Part shown: positions 6,835-13,731 of the stretch, piece by piece
How the letters are laid out: every line of letters starts with the position of its first letter
Position numbering within the stretch: position 1 is the stretch's first letter
Source: Rubrobacter sp.
GTDB lineage: Bacteria > Actinomycetota > Rubrobacteria > Rubrobacterales > Rubrobacteraceae
Assembly: GCA_019247245.1 (NCBI GenBank)
Contig: JAFAPF010000177.1
Location: 1 to 13,731 of the forward strand
Direction of reading: 5' to 3'
DNA length: 13,731 nucleotides
The notes under the pieces: generated by a model
What the model saw: the letters and a program-made list of their open reading frames with translations, nothing else
What the model was told of the DNA's origin: nothing
Databases searched by the model: none
Program-made: the position numbers and the translations under genes

Positions 6835-7048
6835 GCCTACCTCCTCCGCACGACACCAATACGGGGTAACGTGTCCGCAAGTCCCCTTAATATAACAATT
6901 GTATCATTCGAAGCTCCGTTCTCCGGGGCAATCCGTGAAATTTCGTAGCTTCTTCATCGGACCGAGAGTGGCGATGAAAGGAAGGAGGACCGGAGAGTAG
7001 AACCCCAGCCCTAAGATTCTTCCGTTGGGGAGCGCCCTGTTTAGCGAG

Positions 7049-7624
7049 CTAGCTGTTCTTGAGCTCGGCCTGGACGATCACACGCTTAGCGTAATCGGGA
7101 AGCGTGCACGACTGGAGCGTCACTATGTTCTTCCCATTTACCGGCTCCGTTACATACAGATCCGTCGGATCTACCTCAAATGTCTTGAACACCTCGTAGG
7201 TGTACTGTTTGCCGTCGGCGTCCTTGATGAAGATCTGATCCCCACTCTCTACCTTGTCAAGGTCGTAGAAGGCCAGGAAGCTGGGATAGCCCGGGTACCC
7301 TAGTCGGTGTCCTGCAAGGTATACGTTGGCCTCCTGCTGCCAAGGGAAGCCGGTGCCTTCAAGGTGGACGCCAGCGTAGTTCTTGAGCACTTCCTCGTCA
7401 TCCCCTGAGGAGTCAGGCATGGGAGCGTCCTTTACACGCTGCATCTTGGGGACGGTGACCGTTAGGGTCTTATCCGAGGGGCCTCCGTCCTGGGACTGTT
7501 GCTGAGAGGGGGCCTTCGGTGCGACAGGCTCCTGAGCTTGCTCTGAGCTGCAAGCGCTAAGCGCGCCCGAAACCGCTAGGATTGCAACCACCAACAGAAG
7601 CTTCCCTATACGCACTTCTTTCAT
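7049..7624 (-). CDS. Sortase (class D/E-like) carrying a lipoprotein signal peptide
   Basis: This 191-residue cysteine transpeptidase should act outside the membrane, cleaving sorting signals of surface proteins. The three catalytic residues are visible: His106 in YLAGHRLGYP, Cys173 in TLQSCTLP, and Arg181 in AKRVIVQAEL. The N-terminus is a short basic start and a hydrophobic stretch (9-21), followed by the lipobox LSAC with Cys25. This predicts anchoring as a diacylated lipoprotein rather than by the transmembrane helix usual in sortases. A disordered Q/P/S-rich linker (26-60) precedes the catalytic barrel. I chose ATG 7624 because it gives a clean signal peptide and has AAAGGAG just upstream. 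An in-frame ATG at 7717 would add 31 residues and bury the signal. No LPxTG-type substrate is encoded in the window. Confidence 0.9.
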   Translation of the reverse strand: MKEVRIGKLLLVVAILAVSGALSACSSEQAQEPVAPKAPSQQQSQDGGPSDKTLTVTVPKMQRVKDAPMPDSSGDDEEVLKNYAGVHLEGTGFPWQQEANVYLAGHRLGYPGYPSFLAFYDLDKVESGDQIFIKDADGKQYTYEVFKTFEVDPTDLYVTEPVNGKNIVTLQSCTLPDYAKRVIVQAELKNS

Positions 7625-7749
7625 TTCTCCTTTGCTCTGCCTGGCAGGACCCCCAGATGCGGGGAAGATAGCTCGCTGATTTCTCACGGCACATACTGTA
7701 TCAAAGTTTCTTCGCATTTCATCAAACGGAAGCAGAATTTTTTTCGCCG

Positions 7750-7763
7750 CTCAATATCTTGAG
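7750..7763. promoter_or_regulatory. Small inverted repeat upstream of the sortase
   Basis: CTCAATATCTTGAG has 5-base arms and a 4-base centre and lies about 125 bases upstream of the sortase start. It could be an operator, but it is short enough to be chance. Confidence 0.2.
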
Positions 7764-7787
7764 TTCTAGCACTAACAGGCCGCAAAA

Positions 7788-7824
7788 GCTGAAAGCTGTA
7801 GCGGGTTACCCGGGTTTCTACAGC
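7788..7824 (-). terminator. Hairpin overlapping the stop codon of the unknown 104-residue protein
   Basis: On the minus strand the arms GCTGTAG (7824-7818) and CTACAGC (7801-7795) flank a second small inverted repeat, CGGGT/CCCG. The first arm contains the gene's last CTG codon and TAG stop. A moderately T-rich run (TTTCAGCTTTT) follows. It could act as an intrinsic terminator, though the T tract is weak. Confidence 0.45.
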
Positions 7825-8132
7825 ATATCGACGAAATCCTCGACAGCGTAGAGATGTTCGGTCGCACCCAGGCTAGGCGGTAGGCTAACGGAGACGAGGT
7901 CGAAGTTTCGCAGCACCTTTACCAGCTCCTCAGTCTCCAGTCGTACCGCGCTCCAGCCTGCATCGGGGATCCGTGCTCGCCAGTGCATATAGAACTGCTC
8001 GGCCTCCATGGTGCTCCTGAAGACGCAGACCACCTCACCTTCTTTCGCGCTATAGGAGAGATAACCGGGGACGTTCCCCTCCATACGTTCCAGTAGCACG
8101 TAGCCGTCGTGCTCTCTCAAGTAATCGAACAC
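7818..8132 (-). CDS. Hypothetical small protein, 104 residues
   Basis: I do not recognise this family. The product begins MFDYLREHDGYVLLERMEGN and is acidic and soluble, with no signal peptide, membrane segment or cysteine motif. A strand-like GEVVCVFRS followed by a helix (TMEAEQFYMHW) loosely recalls SseB-type folds, but that is only a resemblance. I chose GTG 8132 because AAGGAG lies five bases upstream; the in-frame ATG at 8159 has only a weak GGGG before it and would add nine residues. The stop codon is built into a hairpin. It lies 145 bases downstream of alanine dehydrogenase on the same strand, so co-transcription is possible but not shown. Coding status rests on the Shine-Dalgarno, the open frame and protein-like composition. 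Confidence 0.7.
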   Translation of the reverse strand: MFDYLREHDGYVLLERMEGNVPGYLSYSAKEGEVVCVFRSTMEAEQFYMHWRARIPDAGWSAVRLETEELVKVLRNFDLVSVSLPPSLGATEHLYAVEDFVDML

Positions 8133-8138
8133 GCAAAC
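8125..8138 (-). promoter_or_regulatory. Shine-Dalgarno that relocates the start of the 104-residue protein
   Basis: On the minus strand GGAAGGAG is followed by TTTGC and then GTG (8132-8130). It lies inside the longer ORF that starts at ATG 8159, and it is far stronger than anything before that ATG. Confidence 0.55.
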
Positions 8139-8277
8139 TCCTTCCGTCGAGACATCCATCGCCCCAGTGCAACATACGCCCTGCTCGAAAACGCAGGCTC
8201 TCCCGAAATGTGCTTATCGCCCGAAGCTTTCACCGCTTCTTGCTCCGAGCCGTGGTCGAAGACACAAAGAAGAAACC

Positions 8278-9399
8278 TCAGCAAATGAGTTTCTCTACAG
8301 ACTCGTAACGCAGGTCGTGGGCCTCGGCCACGGGCTCGGAGACGAGGCTACCCTGTAACGTAGCGAGGCCTTTAAGGAGGGCCGGGTCTGCCTGAGCCGC
8401 GCCCTCGACACCGAGGTCGGCGATCTTGACCAGGTATGGCAGGGTCGCGCTGGTCAAGGCGAGCGTTGAGGTGCGAGCTACCGCTCCGGGGATGTTCGCG
8501 ACACAATAATGCACCACGCCCTCCTCGACGAACGTGGGGTTCGAGTGGGTAGTCGGCCGGCTCGTCTCCACGCACCCCCCTTGGTCCACGGCCACGTCCA
8601 CGATCACGCTCCCGTCCCTCATGCTCTTCACCATTCCGCGGGTCACGAGCTTGGGCGCCTTGGCCCCGGCCACGAGGACTGCGCCGATAACCACATCGGC
8701 CTCCCGCACGGCGGCGCCCAGGCGTGCCCGGTTGGGGACCACGAGGTCCACCCGGTCACCGAAGATATCGTCGAGGTACCTGAGCCTCACAGGATCGACA
8801 TCCAATACCTTAACCACCGCCCTCATGCCAAGCGCGATCTTGGCGGCCTCCGTTCCCACCACACCACCCCCGATTATGGTCACCCTAGCGGCGGGCGTCC
8901 CCGGCACCCCACCGAGCAGCAACCCTGCGCCCCCTTGGGGGCTTTCAAGGTAATGCGCTGCTGCCTGCACAGCCATCCTCCCCGCAACCTCGCTCATCGG
9001 GGCAAGCAAAGGCAGGCTTCCGTCGGGTAGCTCAACCGTCTCGTAGGCTACCGCCTCAATCTTCCGCTCCATAAGAAACTCAGTGAGGCCCTTATCCGCG
9101 GCGAGGTGCAGGTATGTGAAAAGCTCCTGGCCTTCGCGGAAGCGACCATACTCTTCGGGTATAGGCTCTTTTACTTTTACGATGAGATCTGCCGCTTCGA
9201 AGACTTCCTCTGCAGTATCGGCTATGCGAGCTCCGCACGAGGCGTATTCCTCATCATCGAAACCTGCGCCCTCACCAGCGCTCGACTGTACGATCACTCC
9301 GTGGCCGTGGTGCACCAGCTCCGTGCTCCCGTCTGGCTCCATCGCAACTCGACCTTCTTGTTCTTTGAGCTCTTTCGGTACGCCGACCACCGTAGGCAT
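8278..9399 (-). CDS. ald: Alanine dehydrogenase
   Basis: This 373-residue cytosolic enzyme catalyses NAD-dependent, reversible oxidative deamination of L-alanine to pyruvate and ammonium. Landmarks are [20 protein letters not shown] with substrate Arg17, VKVKEP with Lys77, TYLHLAAD with His98, the second-domain nucleotide loop [12 protein letters not shown] (175-186), and DVAVDQGG with catalytic Asp272. Length is normal for the family; the N-terminal loop carries two extra residues relative to the common KNxExRV pattern. ATG 9399 is preceded by AAAGGAG at good spacing. It stands alone, with a 118-base gap to the next gene downstream. In actinobacteria ald is often controlled by an Lrp/AsnC-type regulator; a partly symmetric site upstream (9447-9461) would suit such a protein, but no regulator gene is in view. 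Confidence 0.96.
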   Translation of the reverse strand: MPTVVGVPKELKEQEGRVAMEPDGSTELVHHGHGVIVQSSAGEGAGFDDEEYASCGARIADTAEEVFEAADLIVKVKEPIPEEYGRFREGQELFTYLHLAADKGLTEFLMERKIEAVAYETVELPDGSLPLLAPMSEVAGRMAVQAAAHYLESPQGGAGLLLGGVPGTPAARVTIIGGGVVGTEAAKIALGMRAVVKVLDVDPVRLRYLDDIFGDRVDLVVPNRARLGAAVREADVVIGAVLVAGAKAPKLVTRGMVKSMRDGSVIVDVAVDQGGCVETSRPTTHSNPTFVEEGVVHYCVANIPGAVARTSTLALTSATLPYLVKIADLGVEGAAQADPALLKGLATLQGSLVSEPVAEAHDLRYESVEKLIC

Positions 9400-9724
9400 A
9401 GCCGCTCTCCTTTCCTAGACGGGCTAAGCTCTGCCCGAAACTTTTGTACCTTGCAATGGTAGCGCCGCAAACGTGAAGATATGAACAAAGAGTGATGGTA
9501 CCCTTGCTATCGATGGACTCGGAGCGCAAAGCGAAGACCACCCCAGGTGGACCCGAGCATTCGAGCAACGCTATCTTCGTCAGCCGCACATGCTGCTCTT
9601 GTGGGACGAAGCTGGCCTCTTGTGCACCACCCAATTGTTTAGGACCTTTACGCAGGCAAGCCGGGTCAGGATGTAGAAGGCCTTCTGCACACCGGTGCTC
9701 CGCGAGCGACATGCTGGGCTATCC
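9400..9724. other. 325-base gap between divergent ald and the CPBP protease gene
   Basis: It holds the ald leader on the left (about 9400-9480). The remaining 240 bases show open frames on both strands but none with a good ribosome site or recognisable product. I see no RNA gene or terminator. Confidence 0.55.
9441..9474 (-). promoter_or_regulatory. Candidate ald promoter with an embedded inverted repeat
   Basis: On the minus strand TTGCGG is followed after 16 bases by TACAAA. Between them lies TACCATTGCAAGGTA (9461-9447), whose outer arms TACC/GGTA pair and which contains the palindrome TTGCAA. It is a plausible operator overlapping the spacer, judged by eye only. Confidence 0.3.
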
Positions 9725-10744
9725 ATGTTAAACCTGTTCCGCAACGAGCACGAGGGCCGGCCACGGGCTCTCTGGCGCCTGCTTCTTCAGTTCGTGCTGT
9801 ACGTGGTCGGCACGGCATTCCTGGCAAATATTATGTTCACGGCTTTCGCCCTCTTCGGCGAAACATCCCTCGGGGGCGGAGCTGTCGAGCGCCTCGCCGC
9901 ATCGCCAACCTTTCTAGCAGCTAATGCCGTGGCTTCTCTGGTCGCGACGTTAGGCAGCGTATGGCTGGCAGGCCGCCTCCTTGACCGCCGTCCGTTCTCA
10001 GAGTTCGGGCTGCACCCCAAGGACCGAGACTGGTGGCTCGACCTCGGTTTTGGGCTTTTTTTGGGGGCTCTACTGATGACGGGCATCTTCTTTGTAGAGC
10101 TGCTGTTTGGTTGGATCCGGGTCACCGGCACCTTCGAAACCGTGGGCACAGCCGAGGCGCCTTTCTTTCCGGCCATTCTTGCTCCAGCGGTGCTGTTCTT
10201 GTGTGTGGGTTTCTATGAGGAGCTGTTCTCGCGGGGATACCAGCTCCAGAACATGGCCGAGGGGCTAAACTTTCCGACCTTGGGTTCAAAGGGCGCGGTC
10301 CTTGTAGCCTGGGTCATCTCATCATCCCTCTTCGGCCTGCTCCACCTGGCAAACCCGAACGCAACCGCGATAAGCACCGTCAACATCGCCGTTGCGGGGC
10401 TCCTTTTGGGAACCGGCTACATCCTGACCGGACGTCTCGCCATTCCTATCGGGCTGCATATAACCTGGAACTTCTTCCAAGGCAACGTCTTCGGCTTCCC
10501 GGTAAGCGGCTTGGAGCCGTTAGGAGCAACTTTTATCTCCATCGAGCAAGGCGGACCATCCCTGTGGACCGGAAGCATCTTCGGCCCCGAGGCCGGGTTG
10601 CTAGAAATTGTTACAGCGGTTACAGGTGCGCTCCTGATCCTGCTCTGGGTTCGTGTCCGCTCCGGTAATGCCACCCCGCAAACGTCCATCGCAGAACCCC
10701 CGAGCAGCGGAGCGGAAAGGATAAAAGCTCTTAACACCGGCTAG
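9725..10744 (+). CDS. CPBP-family intramembrane metalloprotease
   Basis: This 339-residue polytopic membrane protein belongs to the CPBP (CaaX protease and bacteriocin-processing, formerly Abi) family. All three signature motifs are present: YEELFSRGY (164-172) with Glu165, Glu166 and Arg170, FGLLH (203-207) with His207, and HITWN (245-249) with His245 and Asn249. About seven to eight hydrophobic segments are visible, starting near residue 20. The C-terminal tail after the last helix is polar. I used ATG 9725; a GTG at 9695 is in frame, and neither has a strong Shine-Dalgarno. It is divergent from ald and followed by the MFS gene 158 bases later. Members serve in peptide maturation, signalling or bacteriocin immunity; the substrate here cannot be inferred. 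Confidence 0.92.
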   Translation: MLNLFRNEHEGRPRALWRLLLQFVLYVVGTAFLANIMFTAFALFGETSLGGGAVERLAASPTFLAANAVASLVATLGSVWLAGRLLDRRPFSEFGLHPKDRDWWLDLGFGLFLGALLMTGIFFVELLFGWIRVTGTFETVGTAEAPFFPAILAPAVLFLCVGFYEELFSRGYQLQNMAEGLNFPTLGSKGAVLVAWVISSSLFGLLHLANPNATAISTVNIAVAGLLLGTGYILTGRLAIPIGLHITWNFFQGNVFGFPVSGLEPLGATFISIEQGGPSLWTGSIFGPEAGLLEIVTAVTGALLILLWVRVRSGNATPQTSIAEPPSSGAERIKALNTG

Positions 10745-10753
10745 ACAGACATA

Positions 10754-10765
10754 GACGTCGACGTC
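10754..10765. promoter_or_regulatory. Perfect 12-base palindrome after the CPBP gene
   Basis: GACGTCGACGTC lies 10 bases past the stop codon. A weaker stem (GGTGAGC/GCTCGCC, with one wobble pair) follows within 40 bases and lacks a T tract. Either could end transcription or bind a regulator; support is slight. Confidence 0.25.
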
Positions 10766-10837
10766 GCTGCAACGGTGAGCATTGCTCATGAGCTCGCCAC
10801 CAGATCGAGCATTATAACGAGGATGTTTTGCAGCATC

Positions 10838-10901
10838 GACTAGGATTGTAGCATTGATAAATCTACTGCCTCTCCTCTGGCATTACCGACTATCATTGTA
10901 G
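10838..10901 (+). promoter_or_regulatory. Pair of direct repeats 50 bases apart just upstream of the MFS gene
   Basis: GACTAGGATTGTAG (10838-10851) and GACTATCATTGTAG (10888-10901) share 12 of 14 bases and start exactly 50 bases apart, about five helical turns. The second ends just before the GTG start and contains a TATCAT that could act as a -10 for a near-leaderless transcript. They are candidate operator half-sites. Confidence 0.35.
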
Positions 10902-10902
10902 G

Positions 10903-12171
10903 GTGTTGGAGCCTCTCCTGAAGCGTCACTGGAGGGCGCCGGATCTTGACCGGCGGGTGTGGCTGCTCGTGGGAGCGATGCTTGGCTTCCGGTTCGCACA
11001 AGGTCTCTATTACCCGTTCTCGACAATCTACTTCCACAACTTCGTCGGCATACCGCTCTCCCTCGTGGGCGTTGGCCTCGCTACGCTCGCGGTGGCGAGC
11101 GTAGCATCGAGCTTCGTCCTCGGCCCCCTCGCCGACCGCTACGGTCGCAAACCCGTGATGTTAGCGTCCCTCTCGGGGAGCGCTGCGACTTTTCTCTCCT
11201 TCGCGTTCGTTGGAACCCCCCAAGAGTACTTGGCAGTGTGCGTTGCGGCAGGCCTTATAGGATCGGCCCCTTTCGACGCCGCCCGCAACGCTATGATCGC
11301 CGACATCGCACCCGAGCATCTGCGTGCACGCGCCTACGGGCTCGTTCGCGTCGGTGGAAATATCGGTTGGGCCTTGGGCCCGAGTGCGGCGGGCCTTATA
11401 GCTGCTTCGGTGGGTAGTTATCCGGACACCTACCGGGCCATGTTCGTCGGCACCGCGGTACTCATGCTCGTTGTCCTTGTCGCTTCGGCCCTCCTGGTGC
11501 GCGAGTCGCTGCCGAAGCTCGCCAAGAGCACCTCTCCGGCGGTCCTTTTTCGCAAGCCTCGGATGGCGCTCTCGAACGCGTCATTTGTGGTCTTGCTCAC
11601 CGTCGGGTTCTTGTTGTACTACGTTTTCACCCAGGACTGGCAAGCGCTGCCGATCTACGCGAAGAATTTTCTCGACGTCTCGGATGTCCAGGTTGGGCTC
11701 TTTCTGGCCGGCAACGGCCTCGTGGTAATGTTGCTCCAGCTCCCAGTAGCGTATCTTATAGACGGACACTCCAAGGCCGCAGCCCTCGCCATCGGGGCAG
11801 CACTCTTCGCGGTCTCTTCAGCTACGCTGCTCGTAACAGGGTCCTTTTTGGGCATCCTCATCGCATTCGCCGGCTTTTTTACACTGGCCGAGATGCTCCT
11901 CGAAGTCGCCGGCGCGGCACTCGCCGCCGAGCTTGCCCCCGCGGATATGCGAGGGACGTACCTCGCCCTCTTCGGCTGCTGCTTCGGGGCAGGATACGGA
12001 ATAAGCCCGATAGTGGCTGGCTTCCTCCTCGACGCCCACCTACCACGCGCTATATGGACGATACAACTCACAGCCGCCATCTTGAGCAGCCTGGGCCTTC
12101 TCCTCCTCGGTGCGCTTAAAAAGCAATCAAGCAGTCAGCGGTTAGCAAAAACTAAAAACACTGAGAACTAA
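10903..12171 (+). CDS. Major facilitator superfamily transporter (multidrug-efflux-like)
   Basis: This 422-residue inner-membrane protein has about 12 hydrophobic segments in two halves, with a central loop near 200-220. The MFS motif A, GPLADRYGRKP (74-84), lies in the loop between helices 2 and 3, and a motif-C-like glycine-rich stretch (VRVGGNIGWALGPSAAG) follows in the first half. This fits proton-coupled drug or metabolite export of the MdtG/YfcH-neighbour type, but the substrate is unknown. The start is GTG 10903; only TAGGG sits directly before it, so initiation may be leaderless or at the adjacent TTG. The last 20 or so residues (ALKKQSSSQRLAKTKNTEN) are polar and encoded by an intergenic-repeat-like sequence, an unusual tail for this family. 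It lies 64 bases before sodA on the same strand, so co-transcription is possible. Confidence 0.9.
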   Translation: MLEPLLKRHWRAPDLDRRVWLLVGAMLGFRFAQGLYYPFSTIYFHNFVGIPLSLVGVGLATLAVASVASSFVLGPLADRYGRKPVMLASLSGSAATFLSFAFVGTPQEYLAVCVAAGLIGSAPFDAARNAMIADIAPEHLRARAYGLVRVGGNIGWALGPSAAGLIAASVGSYPDTYRAMFVGTAVLMLVVLVASALLVRESLPKLAKSTSPAVLFRKPRMALSNASFVVLLTVGFLLYYVFTQDWQALPIYAKNFLDVSDVQVGLFLAGNGLVVMLLQLPVAYLIDGHSKAAALAIGAALFAVSSATLLVTGSFLGILIAFAGFFTLAEMLLEVAGAALAAELAPADMRGTYLALFGCCFGAGYGISPIVAGFLLDAHLPRAIWTIQLTAAILSSLGLLLLGALKKQSSSQRLAKTKNTEN

Positions 12172-12190
12172 TGGCTGAAAGCTGAGAGCT
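12121..12190. repeat. Simple AGC/CTGA-rich repeat spanning the end of the MFS gene
   Basis: A run of related short units (AGCAGTCAGCGGTTAGC, then CTGAGAACTAATGGCTGAAA, then GCTGAGAGCTTTT) crosses the MFS stop codon. The 11-mer GCTGAAAGCTG at 12174-12184 recurs at 7788-7798 beside the hairpin there. It resembles dispersed intergenic repeats. Confidence 0.45.
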
Positions 12191-12207
12191 TTTGGGGTAC
12201 GCTAACG

Positions 12208-12221
12208 CTTCGTAAACGAAG
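12208..12221 (+). promoter_or_regulatory. Small hairpin directly upstream of the sodA Shine-Dalgarno
   Basis: CTTCG (12208-12212) and CGAAG (12217-12221) can pair around a TAAA loop, ending two bases before AAAGGAG (12223-12229). It could affect translation or be a binding site; the short stem makes chance possible. Confidence 0.3.
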
Positions 12222-12235
12222 GAAAGGAGAAAACT

Positions 12236-12859
<624 letters not shown>

Positions 12860-12885
12860 CAGCACGTGCTCCGGTCGAGCGCCAA

Positions 12886-12911
12886 AGCCCCCGGAAACGT
12901 TTCCGGGGGCT
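12886..12911 (+). terminator. Perfect GC-rich hairpin after sodA
   Basis: The 24 bases 12887-12910 form a perfect palindrome with arms GCCCCCGGAAAC/GTTTCCGGGGGC, and the flanking A-T pair extends it by one. It lies 27 bases after the sodA stop. No T run follows (TCTACC), so it may be a bidirectional or T-poor terminator. Confidence 0.7.
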
Positions 12912-12941
12912 CTACCTGCTCGGTCACCCGGCCCCGGTGTA

Positions 12942-12955
12942 AGAAGATTTCTTCT
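12942..12955 (+). promoter_or_regulatory. Inverted repeat upstream of the CoA-disulfide-reductase-like gene
   Basis: AGAAGA and TCTTCT (12942-12947 and 12950-12955) are separated by two bases. A TACACT -10-like hexamer lies at 12971-12976, so the repeat would overlap the -35 region, a common place for a repressor or redox-regulator site. It lies about 60 bases before the start codon. Confidence 0.35.
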
Positions 12956-13013
12956 GGAGGGGTTTGCCGGTACACTTAGTGAGAGGAATTTTTACAGCGG
13001 AAAGGATATTAGG

Positions 13014-13731
13014 GTGCGACTAGTCGTGATCGGAGGAGTAGCCGCGGGAACGAAGGCGGCTTCTAGGGCCCGGAGGGTCGATCCCGAGCTCGAGATAACC
13101 ATTTACCAGGAGGAGCCGGAGATCTCCATAAGCGAATGCGGTCTGCCGTACCTGATCTCCGGTATCGTCGAGGAACGCGATGCCCTCGTCGCCCGCACCC
13201 CCGAGGAGTTTTCTGAGAAGGATATCGAGGCCCTCACCCGTCACCGTGTCGTGAAGATGGATCCGGACCGCAAAAAGCTTACCGTCAAGAACCTCGCGAC
13301 GGGCGAGGAGTTCGAAGACTCCTATGACCGTCTGATCATCGCCACTGGCGCCAGAGCCATCCTCCTTCCCATTGACGGTACAGATCTCGAGGGCGTCTTC
13401 ACCGTGCGCTTCCTGACCGACACCGATAGACTCTTCGACTTCATGCGAGAGCGCTCGGCCAAAAAGGCGACCATCATTGGGGGCGGTTACGTCGGGCTCG
13501 AGATGGCCGAGAACCTTGTCGAGCTCGGGATGGACGTTTCCCTCTACGAGGCCATGGAGCGAGTCGGTGGTATCTACGGCCCAGAGATTTCTGAAAAGAT
13601 CGAGGAGCACCTTGAGGAGAAGGGCGTCAGCGTCTTCACCGGTGCAGAGATCGAGGCGCTGGTGGGTGACGAACTAGGGCGCGTCCGGGCTGTACGTTTC
13701 GGAGACGAAGAGGTAGAAACGGAGCTCGTGA
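13014..13731 (+). CDS. CoA-disulfide reductase / NADH oxidase-type FAD-dependent oxidoreductase, N-terminal 239 codons (runs off the right edge)
   Basis: This is a pyridine nucleotide-disulfide oxidoreductase family flavoprotein. The visible part holds the FAD-binding loop VVIGGVAAGTKAA (4-16), the single redox cysteine Cys42 in SISECGLPYL, which defines the CoA-disulfide reductase and NADH oxidase/peroxidase subgroup, IIATGARA (108-115), and the NAD(P)H-binding loop TIIGGGYVGLEMAENL (153-168). The start is GTG 13014, with AAAGGA seven bases upstream. The frame is open to the end of the window; the dimerisation domain and any C-terminal rhodanese domain would lie beyond it. The gene follows sodA and its hairpin and has its own candidate control region. 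Likely roles are keeping coenzyme A reduced or disposing of oxygen or peroxide; the sequence does not decide between them. Confidence 0.92.
   Translation, partial: MRLVVIGGVAAGTKAASRARRVDPELEITIYQEEPEISISECGLPYLISGIVEERDALVARTPEEFSEKDIEALTRHRVVKMDPDRKKLTVKNLATGEEFEDSYDRLIIATGARAILLPIDGTDLEGVFTVRFLTDTDRLFDFMRERSAKKATIIGGGYVGLEMAENLVELGMDVSLYEAMERVGGIYGPEISEKIEEHLEEKGVSVFTGAEIEALVGDELGRVRAVRFGDEEVETELV

Noticed and set aside
8223..8239. GAAGC/GCTTC hairpin as an ald terminator
   Set aside because: It has only a five-base stem with a seven-base loop and no T tract.
9272..9731. Overlapping open frames on both strands between ald and the CPBP gene, including a cysteine-rich plus-strand frame resembling a zinc ribbon
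   Set aside because: There is no convincing Shine-Dalgarno, the minus frame runs through the ald leader and start, and cysteine spacing does not complete a known zinc-binding motif.
10903..12080. Long antisense and shifted frames within the MFS gene
   Set aside because: The main frame shows 12 membrane segments and motif A; the others are shadows.
12861..12870. AGCACGTGCT palindrome after sodA
   Set aside because: Ten bases, GC-balanced, with no associated promoter; likely chance or part of the 3' untranslated end.
13020..13610. 196-codon minus-strand frame opposite the flavoprotein
   Set aside because: The plus strand encodes clear FAD, cysteine and NAD motifs; the minus frame is its antisense mirror.

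Overview
The window reads as chromosome from a GC-rich bacterium with many GTG and TTG starts, purine-rich Shine-Dalgarno sites, PknB-like Ser/Thr kinases and a sortase. This suggests a deep-branching actinobacterium, Rubrobacter-like in style. That assignment rests on gene style only, because no rRNA or other lineage marker is present.

Left part (1-5199): two divergent clusters centred on aromatic amino acid synthesis. On the minus strand, reading leftward, are chorismate mutase, DAHP synthase and two tandem membrane Ser/Thr kinases, the second cut by the window edge. On the plus strand are a HisC-family aminotransferase and TyrA (prephenate dehydrogenase with an ACT domain). Together they hold the entry step of the shikimate pathway (DAHP synthase), the chorismate-to-prephenate step (mutase), the prephenate-to-hydroxyphenylpyruvate step (TyrA) and a likely final transamination. 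Two oddities stand out. Chorismate mutase and DAHP synthase lie in one reading frame separated by a single UGA, as if a fused enzyme had been split. TyrA has no ATG/GTG/TTG start that keeps its NAD-binding loop; the best site is an ATA with a well-placed Shine-Dalgarno, overlapping the aminotransferase stop as ATAA.

Middle (5200-9724): a 741-base gene-poor stretch, richer in A+T, holds an unrecognised interrupted small ORF and several palindromes. Then, all on the minus strand, come a TIGR01777-type nucleotide-sugar epimerase family protein, a sortase with a lipoprotein signal, an unknown 104-residue protein and alanine dehydrogenase. A 325-base gap with no convincing gene follows.

Right part (9725-13731), plus strand: a CPBP-family membrane protease, a 12-helix MFS transporter, an Fe/Mn superoxide dismutase with a mixed metal-preference signature, a perfect 24-base palindrome after it, and the first 239 codons of a CoA-disulfide-reductase-type flavoprotein. 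The last two genes suggest oxidative-stress and thiol-redox functions.

I see no CRISPR array, insertion sequence, tRNA, rRNA or phage module, and no clear multi-gene novel system. The points most worth following are the UGA-split mutase/synthase, the AUA start of tyrA, the recently duplicated or converted kinase pair, and the lipobox sortase.
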